From Bog-375 sp049698695 (GTDB lineage Bacteria > Acidobacteriota > Terriglobia > Bryobacterales > Bryobacteraceae): 64,000 bases of DNA. The stretch covers positions 1 through 64,000 of the forward strand of contig JBAVYH010000095.1 of the NCBI GenBank assembly GCA_049698695.1. Reading direction: 5' to 3'. Positions within the stretch are counted from its first letter, which is position 1; each line of letters starts with the position of its first letter. Positions 17,215 to 25,960 of the stretch are shown in pieces. Position numbers and translations under genes: made by a program. A model generated the notes under the pieces. The model was given only the letters and a program-made list of their open reading frames with translations. It had not been told where the DNA came from and did not search any database.

Positions 17215-18648
17215 GTGCGATTGTCACAACTCCAGGGCAACCTCCGTGTAGCTGCGGCCGCGGTGCTCATCCTGGTTGTGGCCCTGATTGACTGGCAGGT
17301 CGACCCGCCGCTGGCGTTCGGCTTCCTGTATCTCGGCCCCATCCTGCTGGTGGGAACCGTGTGGCCGCGCTGGCGGGTCCTGGCAACGGCAACGCTATGC
17401 ATGCTGCTTTCGCACGTTTTTGCGCCGCATTTTCCGCTCTATCTGTCATTGCCGGAGGACTTCCTGGTGTTCATCGCGTTGGCTGGCACCGGGATGTTCG
17501 CCTTCGAAATCAGCCGGACCAGGGCGCGCGAACTGGAAAACCTGCGCCGGGTGGAAAGCGAAGTGGCCGCGCGCCGTTCCGCTGAAGAGCAGCTTGAGTT
17601 CCTCATCGAAAGCAGCCCCGTGGCCATCCTGACCATGACTGCCGATTGCCTGGTCCTGCGGGCCAACCGCGCGGCGCACAAGCTGTTCGGCGTGCCCGAT
17701 GGCGGCTTCGCCGGCAGGAGCATCCGGCGTTACCTGCCGGCGCTTGGCCGCGTGCCCATCGGCGGCGCGGCGCAACCCACGTTCCGCACCGAAATGCAGT
17801 GCCGCGGACAGCGCGACAGCGGCGAGGTGTTTCTGGCCGACGTTTTCTTTTCCACTTACCAGACCGCCATCGGCCCGCGCCTGGCCGCCTTGGTTGTGGA
17901 TGCTTCCGAGCAACTGCGGGAGCGCGAGGAATCTGGTCTGGAGCAGTTGCTGGCCAGCTCGCGCATCCTGGTGGGCGCGGTTTCCCACGAGATCCGCAAC
18001 GTCTGCGGTGCCATCGCCGTGATCTATGAAAACCTGGCTCGTTCCGGGGCGCTGCGGGCCGACCGGGATTTCGAGGCCCTGGGATCGCTGGTGGAAACGC
18101 TCACGCGCATCGCCTCGGTGGAGCTCAAGCAGAGCCAGCGGCCCGACCCGGTGGCCGGCATCGACCTGTTCGAAACGCTGGATGAGCTTCGCATCGTCCT
18201 CGAGCCCTACTGCCAGGAAGCGGGGATCGAGGTGCACTGGAGCGTGCCGGAAGAATTGCCGCCCGTGTGGGCCGACCGCCATAGCCTGCTGCAGGTGCTG
18301 CTCAATCTGATCAAAAACAGCGAGCGGGCTCTCGACAACGCCGCGGCCAAGCGCATCGATATCGCGGTATCCACCAACGGTCAAGCCGTGCTTCTCCGCG
18401 TCACCGACTCCGGCCCCGGCATCAGCTCCACCGAAAAACTCTTTCAGCCCTTTCAGCACGGCGCGCAGTCCACCGGGCTCGGACTGTTTCTCTCGCGCGC
18501 CTTTGTGCGTTCTTTCCACGGCGACCTGCGGCACGATCCAACGGTCGTGGGCTGCTCGTTCGTCATCGAACTAGCCGTGGCCGGCCCCAGCGAACGCGAA
18601 TACTCGCGCATGGCGGAACATGGAACCCATCCGGTTGTTACTGCTTGA
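17215..18648 (+). CDS. Membrane-bound sensor histidine kinase with PAS domain
   Basis: 477 residues, GTG start. Three or four N-terminal membrane helices (residues 10-100), a short coiled linker (RARELENLRRVESEVAARR), a PAS domain about 125-235, then the kinase: phospho-acceptor His258 in AVSHEIRNVCGAI, N-box LLQVLLNLIKNSERAL, and ATP-lid motifs VTDSGPGIS and STGLGLFLSR. The short dimerisation helix and PAS position resemble FixL/NtrB-class kinases. It overlaps the response regulator gene by 29 bases, so the two form a two-component pair. The signal may be redox or a small ligand through PAS, or sensed in the membrane; the sequence does not decide. Confidence 0.93.
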   Translation: MRLSQLQGNLRVAAAAVLILVVALIDWQVDPPLAFGFLYLGPILLVGTVWPRWRVLATATLCMLLSHVFAPHFPLYLSLPEDFLVFIALAGTGMFAFEISRTRARELENLRRVESEVAARRSAEEQLEFLIESSPVAILTMTADCLVLRANRAAHKLFGVPDGGFAGRSIRRYLPALGRVPIGGAAQPTFRTEMQCRGQRDSGEVFLADVFFSTYQTAIGPRLAALVVDASEQLREREESGLEQLLASSRILVGAVSHEIRNVCGAIAVIYENLARSGALRADRDFEALGSLVETLTRIASVELKQSQRPDPVAGIDLFETLDELRIVLEPYCQEAGIEVHWSVPEELPPVWADRHSLLQVLLNLIKNSERALDNAAAKRIDIAVSTNGQAVLLRVTDSGPGISSTEKLFQPFQHGAQSTGLGLFLSRAFVRSFHGDLRHDPTVVGCSFVIELAVAGPSEREYSRMAEHGTHPVVTA

Positions 18649-19267
18649 CGATCACGTGCTGTTCCGCGAGAGCCTCGGCCGGCTGCTGGCCTCGGAGCCG
18701 GATTTCGCCATGGTCGGCCATTGCGGAACCGCCGCCGAGGCGCTCGACATCCTCGAAAAAGCGCGGGTAGATGTGATCCTGCTCGACTACGACCTCGGCG
18801 ACGATCACGGCGAGCAGTTCCTCGCCGCCGCGCACCGCGCCGGCTACCGCGGCAAAACGCTGATGGTAACCGCCGGCATGAGCGCCACCGAAAGCTCGGT
18901 GGCGTTGAAACTCGGCGCCTCCGGCATTTTTCTCAAGCACAATTCTCCCGGCAGCCTGGCCCAGGCCATCCGGCAGGTGGCCGCCGGTGAAATGTGGGTG
19001 GATCCCAAAGTGATTCAATTACTTGCCGACAACGTGAGCTTCCGCGAAGAGCACAACCTTCGCCGGCTGCTCACCGAGCGCGAACAGGAGGTATTGCAAG
19101 GACTTTTTGAAGGATTAACCAACAAGGAGATCGCCGCGCAGCTCGGCGTCTCCGAAAGCGCCGTCAAAGCCACGCTGCAGCAGCTCTTCCAAAAGACTCA
19201 TGTGCGCACGCGCAGCCAATTGGTGCGAATCGCGCTCGAATCTTCGCTAGGCACTACGCGAAGGTAA
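18620..19267 (+). CDS. NarL/LuxR-type response regulator
   Basis: 215 residues. Receiver domain with D10-D11 and phospho-acceptor D56 (VILLDYDLG), the TAGMSATESS and FLKHNSPGSL motifs including the conserved Lys. The C-terminal LuxR helix-turn-helix (LTEREQEVLQGLFEGLTNKE, then IAAQLGVSESAVKATLQQLF) completes it. Cognate partner of the kinase just upstream (29-base overlap). Target genes unknown; nothing near it obviously belongs to the regulon. Confidence 0.95.
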   Translation: MEPIRLLLLDDHVLFRESLGRLLASEPDFAMVGHCGTAAEALDILEKARVDVILLDYDLGDDHGEQFLAAAHRAGYRGKTLMVTAGMSATESSVALKLGASGIFLKHNSPGSLAQAIRQVAAGEMWVDPKVIQLLADNVSFREEHNLRRLLTEREQEVLQGLFEGLTNKEIAAQLGVSESAVKATLQQLFQKTHVRTRSQLVRIALESSLGTTRR

Positions 19268-19390
19268 ACGTCCCGCACCGCGCCGCCGCGCCGGGGGCTC
19301 CACGTATGGGTGCAGGCGATTGTAAATCGCCCATGCAATCCCGGCCAGTACGCCGAGAGCGATCAGAATCTCGGGTATATCTAACCGCAT
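19247..19390 (-). CDS. Small single-span membrane protein, 47 residues
   Basis: An ATG at 19390 opens MRLDIPEILIALGVLAGIAW, one hydrophobic helix, followed by YNRLHPYVEPP and a basic Arg-rich tail (ARRRGAGRLPSRSA). The topology would be N-out/C-in by the positive-inside rule. Its last seven codons overlap the end of the convergent regulator gene. Ribosome site is weak (TAGG). The amphiphilic layout is typical of real small membrane proteins, but coding status rests on composition only. Confidence 0.5.
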   Translation of the reverse strand: MRLDIPEILIALGVLAGIAWAIYNRLHPYVEPPARRRGAGRLPSRSA

Positions 19391-19507
19391 GAGATACCTA
19401 CCCGTACTTAATTCTACGTCGAATTGTGCCCAAAGGAAATGGCTTAGTAGCGTTTTGGGGCGGTTTTAGGGCCTGGGAACCACCACCAGCGGTACTGCCT
19501 CCCAGTC

Positions 19508-21889
19508 TTAGCGGCCTGGCTGCGAATAGAGGCGCACAGTGGACGCGGCCTTGCCGGGCAACGGGTCGGCCGCCAGGACGAAGGCGCCGTTGCGGCGGAT
19601 GGCCTCCACCGGGTGCAGCACGTTGTCGGACGGGAGGCATACCAGGCCGTGCGCGGCGGGCGCGCGCGCGGCGAAGACTACCATATCGAGCTTCGACCAA
19701 TCGAGCGCCGCGGTGGATTGGGCCGGCTCCATCTGTGGAATGACAGCACCGTCTCGGACCAGCATGACGACGGGGATGCTTCCGGCTTCGATCTTGTGCC
19801 AGCCGCCGGAGTAGAGCTTGCCGGTCTGGTAATCGATCCATTCGCCCGGCGGCAGGTACACGTCCCGGCCGGTCGTGTTCTCAAACAGCGGCGCCACCAG
19901 GATATCGGAGCCGAACAGGTACTCGTCGTCGATCTGCCAGGCGCCGGGATCGTCGGGAAATTCGATGAACAGCGCCCGCACCATGGGCAGGCCGTGCTCG
20001 GTCGCGTGTTTGGCTTGGGCGTAGATGTAGGGCATCAGGCGATATTTCATTTCGTCGGTGCGGCGGAACAGGTCGAGGAAGGCGGGGCTGTATTCCCACG
20101 GCTCCTTGGGCGGCGCGCCGTGGCAGCGGCTGTGCGAAGTCAGCATGCCGAAGGGTAGCCAGCGGCGGTAAAGCTCCTCGGGGCTCCTGGCGACGAAGCC
20201 GCCGATGTCGTGGCTCCAAAAGGTGAAGCCGCTGAGCCCGAAGGAAAGGCCGCCGCGCAACTCAGCGGCCATGGCGGTATCGGTGTTGCCGGCGTCACCG
20301 CCCCAGTGCAGCGGATAGCGCTGGCTGCCGGCCCAGGCGCTGCGCGCCCAAATGATGTTTTCGCCGGTGACCTTGCGGGTGATATCGGCGACGGCTTTGT
20401 TGTAGCGCAGTGGGTAAAGGTTGTGCTCGTACAAGCCCGTGCGGCCGTTGGCGTAAACGCCGGTGAGCGGCGCGGCTTCGCCGAAATCCACCTTGATCGC
20501 GCCCACGCCCATTTGGAGCAGGCCGGCAATCTTATCCTGATACCACGCCACCGTGGCGGGGTTGGTGAAATCGAGCACCGCGTCTTCATACGGCAGGTTG
20601 CCCTTGCCATCCTTCACGGCCAGGCCTTTGGCCAGGATGTCGGGAAACAGCGAATTCTTGGGCACGAAGTAAGGAAGCTGCCAGAGCGAGATGTGGAACC
20701 CATCGCGTTTCAGGTCGGCGATCATCTTCTCGGGAGTCGGAAAGTGCGTTTTGGAAAACTTGTAGTCGCAGCGCCAGTCGGTTTCAAACCATCCGGTATC
20801 GATGTGGATGACATCGGCGGGGATGCGGTACTGCCGCAGCTTGGCGGCCACGCCGCGCACTTCGGCTTCGGAAAAATAGCTGATGCGGCTCATCCACAAG
20901 CCGAACGACCACAGCGGCGGCATGGCAGCCTTGCCGGTGAGGTCGGTGTACTCGTCGAGGATTTCCTTGGGCGAGCCGAGGAAGACGAACAGGTCGAGCG
21001 CATCGTCGCCCAGCAGCAGTTGGTTGGAGAAGCCGTAGGAAGCGCCGAAATCGAACGTGGCGGGCGCGGAGGTGTGGACAAACATGCCGTAGCCGCGGCT
21101 GCTCATGAAGAACGGGATCGGCTTGTACATCCGCCCGCTTTCGACGCCGTTGGCATCGTTGGCCCAGAGGACGACTTTTTGGCCGCGCTTGTCGAGCCGG
21201 GTGAAAGATTCGCCGCAGCCGAACAATTTCTCATCGGGAGAGAGCGAAAAAACGGCGGCCACGCTGCGCGAGTAATCCGAGGCGCGGCGTATGAACGAGA
21301 AAGGCAGCGCCGGGTCGAGCGAAGTGGCAAAGTCGGAGGTGTGCTGGGTCTTGGTGAGCAGGCGGCCGTGGGCATCGCGAAACTCGATGTGCCAAGGGTT
21401 TTCCAGGATGGTGACCGAGCCGGCGACGCTCGTGTAGCGGTAGCCGCCGTCCACTTTTTCCATCTTCCAGGAGTTGTCGCGCGGCGGCTCGCCCACCAGC
21501 ATCAGGGACGGCGCTTCGGGGCCGACTTCGGTCCCGGTCCGGATGCGAATGCGGACCGTGCGCGGCGAGACGAACTGGATGGAAAACGGTAGCGACGGAT
21601 TGACGGCGTACTCGCGGGCGGGGAAGGTGAGGCCGTTGAACGGCTGGAGTACCGGCTCCATATTGTTGAAGGCGATGCGCGGGTAGAGCTGATTGCGGTT
21701 CCAGGCGAGCGAGCCGGTGCCCGTCGCCGGGTCGAACGCCGTGAGACGATCGGCCAGGAAATACGTATTCGTGAAATCGTGGAAATCGGCGCTGATATCC
21801 ACCAGGTCGTTGAGCAGGCCCGGCGGCTGATTGGCGGAAGCGGCGAACAGGACGGGAACGGCGAGCAATGCCACACAAAACCGGATCAC
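19508..21889 (-). CDS. Secreted glycoside hydrolase family 31 (alpha-xylosidase type)
   Basis: 793 residues, GTG start after AAGGAG. Signal peptide MIRFCVALLAVPVLFAASA. N-terminal beta-sandwich, then the (beta/alpha)8 barrel: nucleophile Asp in AIKVDFGEAAP near 466 and acid/base region GGDAGNTD near 533. KVDFGE, rather than WxDMNE, is the form seen in alpha-xylosidases (YicI/XylS group). WSHDIGGF and a C-terminal beta region (PPGEWIDYQTG) complete the family pattern. Likely removes alpha-xylose from xyloglucan or isoprimeverose in the periplasm. It lies beside a sodium symporter and a xylanase. Confidence 0.92.
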   Translation of the reverse strand: MIRFCVALLAVPVLFAASANQPPGLLNDLVDISADFHDFTNTYFLADRLTAFDPATGTGSLAWNRNQLYPRIAFNNMEPVLQPFNGLTFPAREYAVNPSLPFSIQFVSPRTVRIRIRTGTEVGPEAPSLMLVGEPPRDNSWKMEKVDGGYRYTSVAGSVTILENPWHIEFRDAHGRLLTKTQHTSDFATSLDPALPFSFIRRASDYSRSVAAVFSLSPDEKLFGCGESFTRLDKRGQKVVLWANDANGVESGRMYKPIPFFMSSRGYGMFVHTSAPATFDFGASYGFSNQLLLGDDALDLFVFLGSPKEILDEYTDLTGKAAMPPLWSFGLWMSRISYFSEAEVRGVAAKLRQYRIPADVIHIDTGWFETDWRCDYKFSKTHFPTPEKMIADLKRDGFHISLWQLPYFVPKNSLFPDILAKGLAVKDGKGNLPYEDAVLDFTNPATVAWYQDKIAGLLQMGVGAIKVDFGEAAPLTGVYANGRTGLYEHNLYPLRYNKAVADITRKVTGENIIWARSAWAGSQRYPLHWGGDAGNTDTAMAAELRGGLSFGLSGFTFWSHDIGGFVARSPEELYRRWLPFGMLTSHSRCHGAPPKEPWEYSPAFLDLFRRTDEMKYRLMPYIYAQAKHATEHGLPMVRALFIEFPDDPGAWQIDDEYLFGSDILVAPLFENTTGRDVYLPPGEWIDYQTGKLYSGGWHKIEAGSIPVVMLVRDGAVIPQMEPAQSTAALDWSKLDMVVFAARAPAAHGLVCLPSDNVLHPVEAIRRNGAFVLAADPLPGKAASTVRLYSQPGR

Positions 21890-21953
21890 GGGGTTCTCCT
21901 TTTGGAAGCGACCAGTCTATCAGGGTGCGTGGTTGAGGGCAGAATGATTCGCC

Positions 21954-22045
21954 AGTAGGACAGACCATCGCTTTTCGTGGTCTGTCGCGCCTCGCGAAAG
22001 TGCGGCAGATTGACAGACCGCGCAAAACCGATCGTCGGTCCTACT
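21954..22045. repeat. REP pair in inverted orientation (GTAGGAC family)
   Basis: Outer arms AGTAGGAC (21954-21961) and GTCCTACT (22038-22045) are inverted copies. The left unit holds GACAGACCA...TGGTCTGTC (9-base stem, ten-base loop); the right unit reads, on the minus strand, GTAGGACCGACGATCGG... down to GGTCTGTC. A related unit lies at 54956-54988 and a degenerate one near 50600-50633. The right end reaches the stop codon of the symporter gene. Confidence 0.8.
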
Positions 22046-23864
22046 ACCCCCGGAAATACAGGTACGAGCCGAGGATGCAGACTAGCACCAGGGCGGACGC
22101 GGCGACTTCCCGCCAGCCCCAGCCGGCGCGCGTGTGGGCCTTGTCTTCGGCGGTTGCGGTGGCGAAGGTAAGGCTCTGGATCCGGCCATACTCCGGCTCC
22201 GCAGTCATGTGGCTCACTACTACCATGACGACCGCCGAGACGATCGTGATGAACACGCTAAAGTATTGAAAGTAAATGTTGTTGATGATCCACAGGAATG
22301 ATCCGGGGGTGTATCCGTCTTTCAATCCGGCGAGGCCGAGCGTGACCGGCGTGTCCACGCACATGCGGAAGATGCCCAGAGCGAACCCGGACACCAGGGC
22401 CCAGAATGCCCCCTGCGCGTTGAGGCGTTTGAAGAAAACGCCGAAGAAGAAAACCACGAAGATGGGCGGCGCCAAGTAGCCTTGCACCGACTGCAGGTAG
22501 TTGTAAAGCCCCGACGCACCCTTGATCACCGGGATCCAGGCCAGCGCAATGAGCACCATGGTAGCGGTGGCAATGCGGCCGATGCGCACGATCTGGTGCT
22601 GCGAGGCGGCCGGCCTCCACTTCTGGTACAGATCCACCGTAAACAGCGTAGAGCAGGCGTTGAACACGCCGGCGAGCGATCCCATCAGGGCAGAGAGCAG
22701 GCCGGCCACCACGATGCCGCGCAGTCCGGGCGGCAGCAGGTACTCGACCATCATGGGAAACGCGCCTTGCGCGACCGACGCGATCGCCTTGCCATCGGGG
22801 CCGATCATCGGCTCCAATCCGGGGACCCTGCCGCTCTTGGCCAGTGCGTAACACACCATGCCTGGAATGATGAACAGGTAGACCGGCGAGAGCTTGAGGA
22901 ATGAAGCGAAGATACTGCCGCGGCGGGCGGTGGTCTCGTTGGGCGCGCCCAGCGCGCGCTGCACAATATACTGATCCGTGCACCAGTACCAGAGCCCGAT
23001 GATCGGAGCGCAGAAGAGCATGCCGAGCCACGGGAAGTTGTCGTTGAAGTACCACGCCTGTTTGACGATATGGCCGGCGGCGCCCTTCACAATAACCGGA
23101 GCCCAGGTGCCCGTCTGGCCGGCCGGGATGAGCGGCTTCCAGAGATTGAACATGTCGGAACCGCACCAGTGGCGAAGCTCGCCCCAGCCACCCAGCTTGG
23201 CCAGGCCGTAGAACGTGAGCAGCGCCGACCCGCAGATGAGCACGATGACCTGCACCGCATCGTTATAGGCCACCGCGCGCATGCCGCCGAGCATGGTGTA
23301 AAGGCCGGTGAGCACAATTACCAAGACGGAACCGATCCAGAAGCTGTCGATATCGAGGCCACCCACGTTCAAATGCACCTCGGGAAAAAGAGTGCTGAAG
23401 ACCACGCCTCCGGCGAAGATACCGACGGCAATTTTAGAGACGATGAAGGTGACGATGGAGACGATGGAGAGCACATAACGGGACTTGACGCTGAAACGCC
23501 GCTCGAGAAACTCCGGCATGGTGAAGACTTTCGACCGCATATAGAACGGCACGAAGATCCACGCCAGAACCAGTAGGGCCCAGGCATGCAATTCATAGTG
23601 CGCCATGGCGACGCCGCTGGTGGCGCCGGAGCCGGCCAGACCCACCACGTGTTCCGAGCCTATGTTGGACGCAAAAATCGAAGCGCCAATCACCCACCAG
23701 CCGAGATTGCGGCCGGCCAGGAAATAATCGGTTGCGGAATCCTTTCCTTTGCGGACCACCCAGGTGGCCACGCCAAGCAGAATGCTGAAATAAGCCGCTA
23801 TCACCAGCCAGTCGATGCCCGTGATCCGAGTGGTGGGGGCGAGGAACGCGAGGTGCGGAGTCAT
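22044..23864 (-). CDS. Sodium:solute symporter (SGLT-like, SSS family)
   Basis: 606 residues from an ATG with AGGAGAT directly upstream; the open frame extends further but without a ribosome site. About 14 helices: DWLVIAAYFSILLGVATWVV, the SSS signature region FLAGRNLGWWVIGASIFASN with IGSEHVVGLAGSGA, and GLYTMLGGMRAVAYNDAVQ. DQYIVQRALGA is also typical of sodium/sugar cotransporters. Likely imports the sugars released by the neighbouring GH31 and GH10 enzymes; it lies 155 bases upstream of the GH31 gene in reverse order and could share its transcript. Confidence 0.9.
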   Translation of the reverse strand: MTPHLAFLAPTTRITGIDWLVIAAYFSILLGVATWVVRKGKDSATDYFLAGRNLGWWVIGASIFASNIGSEHVVGLAGSGATSGVAMAHYELHAWALLVLAWIFVPFYMRSKVFTMPEFLERRFSVKSRYVLSIVSIVTFIVSKIAVGIFAGGVVFSTLFPEVHLNVGGLDIDSFWIGSVLVIVLTGLYTMLGGMRAVAYNDAVQVIVLICGSALLTFYGLAKLGGWGELRHWCGSDMFNLWKPLIPAGQTGTWAPVIVKGAAGHIVKQAWYFNDNFPWLGMLFCAPIIGLWYWCTDQYIVQRALGAPNETTARRGSIFASFLKLSPVYLFIIPGMVCYALAKSGRVPGLEPMIGPDGKAIASVAQGAFPMMVEYLLPPGLRGIVVAGLLSALMGSLAGVFNACSTLFTVDLYQKWRPAASQHQIVRIGRIATATMVLIALAWIPVIKGASGLYNYLQSVQGYLAPPIFVVFFFGVFFKRLNAQGAFWALVSGFALGIFRMCVDTPVTLGLAGLKDGYTPGSFLWIINNIYFQYFSVFITIVSAVVMVVVSHMTAEPEYGRIQSLTFATATAEDKAHTRAGWGWREVAASALVLVCILGSYLYFRG

Positions 23865-23946
23865 ATCTCCTGATAGATTAAACCAATTCGGAGGTGACAC
23901 GGGCTGAAGGCGCGCGCCGGCTGTAATAAGATGGTTTCGTAATAGC

Positions 23947-25881
23947 ATGAGACACACCACCGGAAGACGAATCGAGATACGCAGGGTGGCCGCCTGGATG
24001 GCGGTTGTGCTGGCGGGTGCGATGCCGCTGGCCGGGCAGACGCTGCGACAGGCGGCGGCAGCGCGGGGGATTCCGATCGGCGCCGCGGCTGGGGATGGCG
24101 AACTCTCGCCGGATTGGATAACAGTTCCGGACTACGCCAGCGTGCTCTCCACCCAATACGACATGCTGGAGCCGGGCAACGCCATGAAGTGGTGGGTGAC
24201 GCAGCCCACATCGCCAACCTCGTTCGACTTCACGTCCGCCGATACGCTGGTGGCATTCGCGCAGAAATACAACATGCTCGTGCGGGGCCACAATCTCTGC
24301 TGGCACTCCGATAATCCACAATGGCTGGTAGGGTCAACTGGGACCGGAGGGTATGCGTCCACCGCGTCGAAGGCGCAAATGGCGGCACTGCTCCAGAACC
24401 ATATCAACACCGAAGTGACCCATTTCGCGGGGCAGGTGTTCGCGTGGGACGTGGTCAACGAAGCCTTCAGCGACTCGACGCCGACGACGCTGAGCGACTC
24501 CATCTGGTATAACCAGCCCGGCATCGGGATCGGCACCGGCAGCGGGGCTGCCACCGATACGGGCTATATCGAGCAAGCGTTCCGCTGGGCGCACGCCGCC
24601 GATCCCAACGCGTTGCTCTTCTATAACGATTACGGCATCGAGGGGCCGGGCCCCAAGTTCGACGCCGTTCTAGCCATGGTCACGGATTTTGTGAACCGCG
24701 GTGTGCCCATCAACGGCGTGGGCTTCGAAATGCACCTCGAGCTCAACAATTATCCGAACTACTATCCAAGCCCTGCCGGCCTGGCGCAGAACATGCAAGC
24801 TCTGGCGGCGCTGGGCATTCAGGTACACATCACGGAAATGGATGTGCGGCTGCCGGTGAATTCGAGCGGGGTCGCCTCGCAGACGGATCTAGATGACCAG
24901 GCGCAGATGTTCCAGGACGTCTTGACGGTGTGCCTCCAGCAGCCCAACTGCACGGCGTTTCAGGTCTGGGGCGTCTCCTACAACGATTCGTGGATTCAAC
25001 CGAACTCATCCATTTGCGGGGCCACGCCATGTGGCGACGCGCTGCCCTTCGATTCCAACTACACTCCCACGCCGGCGTTCAACGCGCTGATGACGGCCAT
25101 GGAGACGGCCTCGCCGTTCCCGGTGCTGAAGACGACCGACGTGGTGAACGCCGCCGGCTATCAAGGCGGAGCGGTGTCGCCAGGAGAGCTATTGGCGATT
25201 TATGCCGTCGGTTTCGGTTTCGGCTCGCTCACTCCAGTGACCTTCCAGATGGTCGGGAACAGTCAGTACCCGATCGGCCTGGGAGGCGCCCAGTTTCTGT
25301 TCGGCGGAAAGCCGGGGCCAGTCATTTATGCGCAGCAGGAGCAGGTCAACGTAGTCGTTCCATTTGACGTAGCGGACACGCAGCAAATCCAAATCCAGTA
25401 TCAGTTCTACCATTCGAATGACTACTTCAACGGTCCCATTAGCAGCGCCGTGCAATCGAATGTGGTGACGATGCCTGTGGTGGCGGCCGTGCCCGCGATT
25501 TTCTCCCTCGATGGAAGCGGCAGCGGGCCGGGCGCGATTCTGAACTGGCCGGATAACTCGGTCAACAGCGCGTCCAATCCGGCCGCGGCAGGAGGCTATG
25601 TTCAGATATTCGGCACCGGCGGTGGCGTGGTTGTGGGACCCGCAATGGAAGACGGCGCGCTGGCGCCGGGCGCGTGGAGCCTGGCCACGCAACCAGTCAC
25701 TGCCACGATTGGCGGATTGCCGGCAACGGTTCAATATGCCGGATCGGCGCCGGGCCTGGTAAACGGTGTCCTCCAGGTGAACCTGCGGATTCCGTCTGGC
25801 CTGGCGCCGGGGCCGCAGCCGGTTGTGATCACCATCGGCACGGCGCAAAGCCAGCCCGGCATTACCGTGGCGGTGAAGTAG
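23947..25881 (+). CDS. Secreted endo-1,4-beta-xylanase (GH10) with Solibacter-type C-terminal domain
   Basis: 644 residues. Signal peptide to about residue 30 (LAGAMPLAGQ). GH10 barrel 32-388 with acid/base Glu172 in AWDVVNEAF and nucleophile Glu297 in VHITEMDVR; WHSDNPQW and GHNLCWH fit subsite residues. After about residue 395 comes a beta-rich module (VVNAAGYQGGAVSPGELLAI, YAQQEQVNVVVPF, ATIGGLPATVQYAG, GVLQVNLRIPSGLAPG), the paralogous C-terminal domain known as TIGR03437, expanded in Solibacter and thought to help secretion or surface attachment. Divergent from the symporter gene. Confidence 0.94.
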   Translation: MRHTTGRRIEIRRVAAWMAVVLAGAMPLAGQTLRQAAAARGIPIGAAAGDGELSPDWITVPDYASVLSTQYDMLEPGNAMKWWVTQPTSPTSFDFTSADTLVAFAQKYNMLVRGHNLCWHSDNPQWLVGSTGTGGYASTASKAQMAALLQNHINTEVTHFAGQVFAWDVVNEAFSDSTPTTLSDSIWYNQPGIGIGTGSGAATDTGYIEQAFRWAHAADPNALLFYNDYGIEGPGPKFDAVLAMVTDFVNRGVPINGVGFEMHLELNNYPNYYPSPAGLAQNMQALAALGIQVHITEMDVRLPVNSSGVASQTDLDDQAQMFQDVLTVCLQQPNCTAFQVWGVSYNDSWIQPNSSICGATPCGDALPFDSNYTPTPAFNALMTAMETASPFPVLKTTDVVNAAGYQGGAVSPGELLAIYAVGFGFGSLTPVTFQMVGNSQYPIGLGGAQFLFGGKPGPVIYAQQEQVNVVVPFDVADTQQIQIQYQFYHSNDYFNGPISSAVQSNVVTMPVVAAVPAIFSLDGSGSGPGAILNWPDNSVNSASNPAAAGGYVQIFGTGGGVVVGPAMEDGALAPGAWSLATQPVTATIGGLPATVQYAGSAPGLVNGVLQVNLRIPSGLAPGPQPVVITIGTAQSQPGITVAVK

Positions 25882-25885
25882 CCCG

Positions 25886-25934
25886 CCGTGGCGCACGCAC
25901 TCGTGCGTGCCGCGTCGACACTGATGTCGACGCG
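25886..25934 (+). repeat. REP double hairpin, left copy flanking the RAYT gene
   Basis: Two hairpins in a row: GCACGCAC-TC-GTGCGTGC at 25893-25910 and GCGTCGACA-CTGA-TGTCGACGC at 25912-25933, preceded by CCGTGGC. The right copy (26508-26557) is the inverted equivalent, with GCGTCGGCA-CGAA-TGCCGACGC and GCACGCACGAGTGCGTGC followed by GCCACCGTGG. Confidence 0.9.
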
Positions 25935-25960
25935 AGAAGTTTCGCCGCTCAGCCGCACTA

